Assembly: GCA_031280545.1 (NCBI GenBank) | Contig: JAITGP010000054.1 | Location: 1-6,427 of the forward strand | Origin: Candidatus Peribacteria bacterium | GTDB lineage: Bacteria; Patescibacteria; JAEDAM01; Absconditabacterales; Absconditicoccaceae | Length of the DNA stretch: 6,427 nucleotides | Reading direction: 5' to 3' | Shown: positions 5,887-6,427 of the stretch, piece after piece | How the letters are laid out: each line of letters opens with the position of its first letter | Numbering within the stretch: the first letter of the stretch is position 1 | Notes under the pieces: model-generated | Databases searched by the model: none | What the model was told of the DNA's origin: nothing | The model's input: the letters and a program-made list of their open reading frames with translations, nothing else | Program-made: the position numbers and the translations under genes

Positions 5887-6198
5887 ATGAAAAAGAAAGA
5901 AAATGAATCTAAATTGAGCTTTGAAGAGAGAATGGAAGGGCTCAGCGATCAAGTAGGAGAGTGGTGGGGAAATTTTTGGGAGAAAGTAGGGATACGGCTC
6001 TGGAAACTCTCCTTGACGTTCCTTCTCTTCATTGTGATTTCTCTTATTGGTTGGCCTTTTTGGGGCTGGGGAGTAGAAAAGTATATATTAATACCACTTA
6101 GTATTTTAATAGGAGTTTGTTTTATTTTTATTGTAGTGGCTTTTCTCTCACACATTCTCGTGGCTGCATTCTCATCAATTTGGAAGTCGTGGGATTAA
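5887..6198 (+). CDS. Trp-rich two-helix membrane protein, 103 aa
   Basis: The ORF runs from ATG 5887-5889 to TAA 6196-6198. A charged amphipathic N-terminus (MKKKENESKLSFEERMEGL) is followed by two membrane helices at about 39-59 and 66-92, with a short WPFWGWG turn between them. Nine tryptophans lie at residues 26, 27, 31, 39, 56, 59, 61, 99 and 102, mostly near the membrane boundaries, where Trp anchors helices in lipid. All are encoded by TGG, which supports UGG as the sole Trp codon here. There is no cleavable signal peptide. It is divergent from virB4, with its own promoter and terminator, so it is a single-gene unit. I do not recognise the family. It could be an independent envelope protein or an accessory to the neighbouring machine. 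Confidence 0.8.
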   Translation: MKKKENESKLSFEERMEGLSDQVGEWWGNFWEKVGIRLWKLSLTFLLFIVISLIGWPFWGWGVEKYILIPLSILIGVCFIFIVVAFLSHILVAAFSSIWKSWD

Positions 6199-6273
6199 AA
6201 ACAAGTAATTTGATCTAAAATCCGCCTTGCTTATCTTGTGCGGATTTTACTTTTTTCTATTTTTACTTGTTTT
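6198..6273. terminator. Nested, probably bidirectional intrinsic terminator
   Basis: AAAATCCGC (6217-6225) pairs perfectly with GCGGATTTT (6240-6248) across a 14-nt loop, followed by a T-rich stretch (ACTTTTTTCTATTTTT), 18 bp after the stop of the Trp-rich gene. A second perfect 11-bp inverted repeat, AAAACAAGTAA (6198-6208) with TTACTTGTTTT (6263-6273), encloses it. On the minus strand this outer stem also runs straight into a T tract, so the element could stop transcription from either side. Confidence 0.75.
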
Positions 6274-6306
6274 GTAATATAAACAAATTTTCTATTTATA
6301 GAAAAT
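6272..6306 (+). promoter_or_regulatory. AT-rich palindrome with a weak promoter overlap
   Basis: ATTTTCTAT (6287-6295) and ATAGAAAAT (6298-6306) are perfect 9-bp arms with a 2-bp centre. A weak plus-strand promoter could be TTGTAA (6272-6277) and TTTATA (6295-6300), 17 bp apart. The palindrome would then sit over the -10 box, as an operator would. The A/T bias makes this suggestive only. Confidence 0.3.
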
Positions 6307-6333
6307 ACATAAAGTAACTAAAAAAACAACAGA

Positions 6334-6393
6334 ATGGAAACAAAAAACAAAACAATTCAGGTCTATGCTGTGTCTCTATCTATAATCCCATAA
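6334..6393 (+). CDS. Possible short ORF or frameshifted gene start, 19 aa
   Basis: ATG at 6334-6336, after an A-rich leader like that of the Trp-rich gene, opens METKNKTIQVYAVSLSIIP and stops at TAA 6391-6393. The -1 frame is open from about codon 5 to the window end, and an A-AAA-AAC heptamer (6342-6348) lies in the right phase to link the two. Three minus-strand frames are also open from the edge, one to a TAG at 6363-6365, so this region may instead hold the 3' end of a convergent gene. The window ends too soon to decide. Confidence 0.2.
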   Translation: METKNKTIQVYAVSLSIIP

Positions 6394-6427
6394 AATCTCC
6401 TTCCCTGGAAACGCATTTTGAAAAATC

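Overview
The window reads as DNA from a Candidate Phyla Radiation bacterium of the Absconditabacteria (SR1) / Gracilibacteria type, in which UGA encodes glycine (translation table 25). With UGA as a stop, the main locus falls into about nine fragments that lie end to end in one frame. With UGA read as glycine, these join into three intact proteins carrying nine in-frame UGAs: VirB4 at residues 39, 546, 630 and 639; a pilin-like membrane protein at residues 55, 189 and 204; and a small membrane protein at residues 103 and 130. Every accepted gene end is TAA or TAG, and UGG serves as the ordinary Trp codon. No start has a clear Shine-Dalgarno sequence.

Layout, left to right. Positions 1-86 hold the 3' end of an unidentified plus-strand gene, convergent with a 164-residue unknown gene (96-590, minus). 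Upstream of that gene lie a structured 79-bp gap and then a 315-residue protein (670-1617, minus), which has a signal peptide and three tandem two-helix modules resembling the VirB2 / T4SS-pilin fold. Its start overlaps the end of a 138-residue membrane protein (1587-2003, minus), and these three genes probably form one transcript from a promoter at 2036-2063. Next is a stand-alone RelA/SpoT-type HD-domain gene (2172-2966, minus) with its own promoter. Upstream of it is a second minus-strand operon from a promoter at 5732-5759: virB4 (3485-5689), a 37-residue very acidic protein (3347-3460) and an 84-residue unknown protein (3050-3304).

The 197-bp gap at 5690-5886 is a divergent promoter region. 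A 103-residue Trp-rich two-helix protein (5887-6198) is read to the right and ends at a nested hairpin terminator. The last 150 bases are unresolved.

Functionally, VirB4 (the energising ATPase) plus the fused pilin-like modules and small membrane proteins look like part of a type IV secretion or pilus-like envelope machine. The two machine operons share nearly identical promoters and are probably co-expressed. The HD enzyme between them suggests, by inference only, a link to (p)ppGpp or a related nucleotide signal. No PrgI/VirB3, VirD4, relaxase, integrase, tRNA, rRNA, CRISPR array or insertion sequence was recognised.
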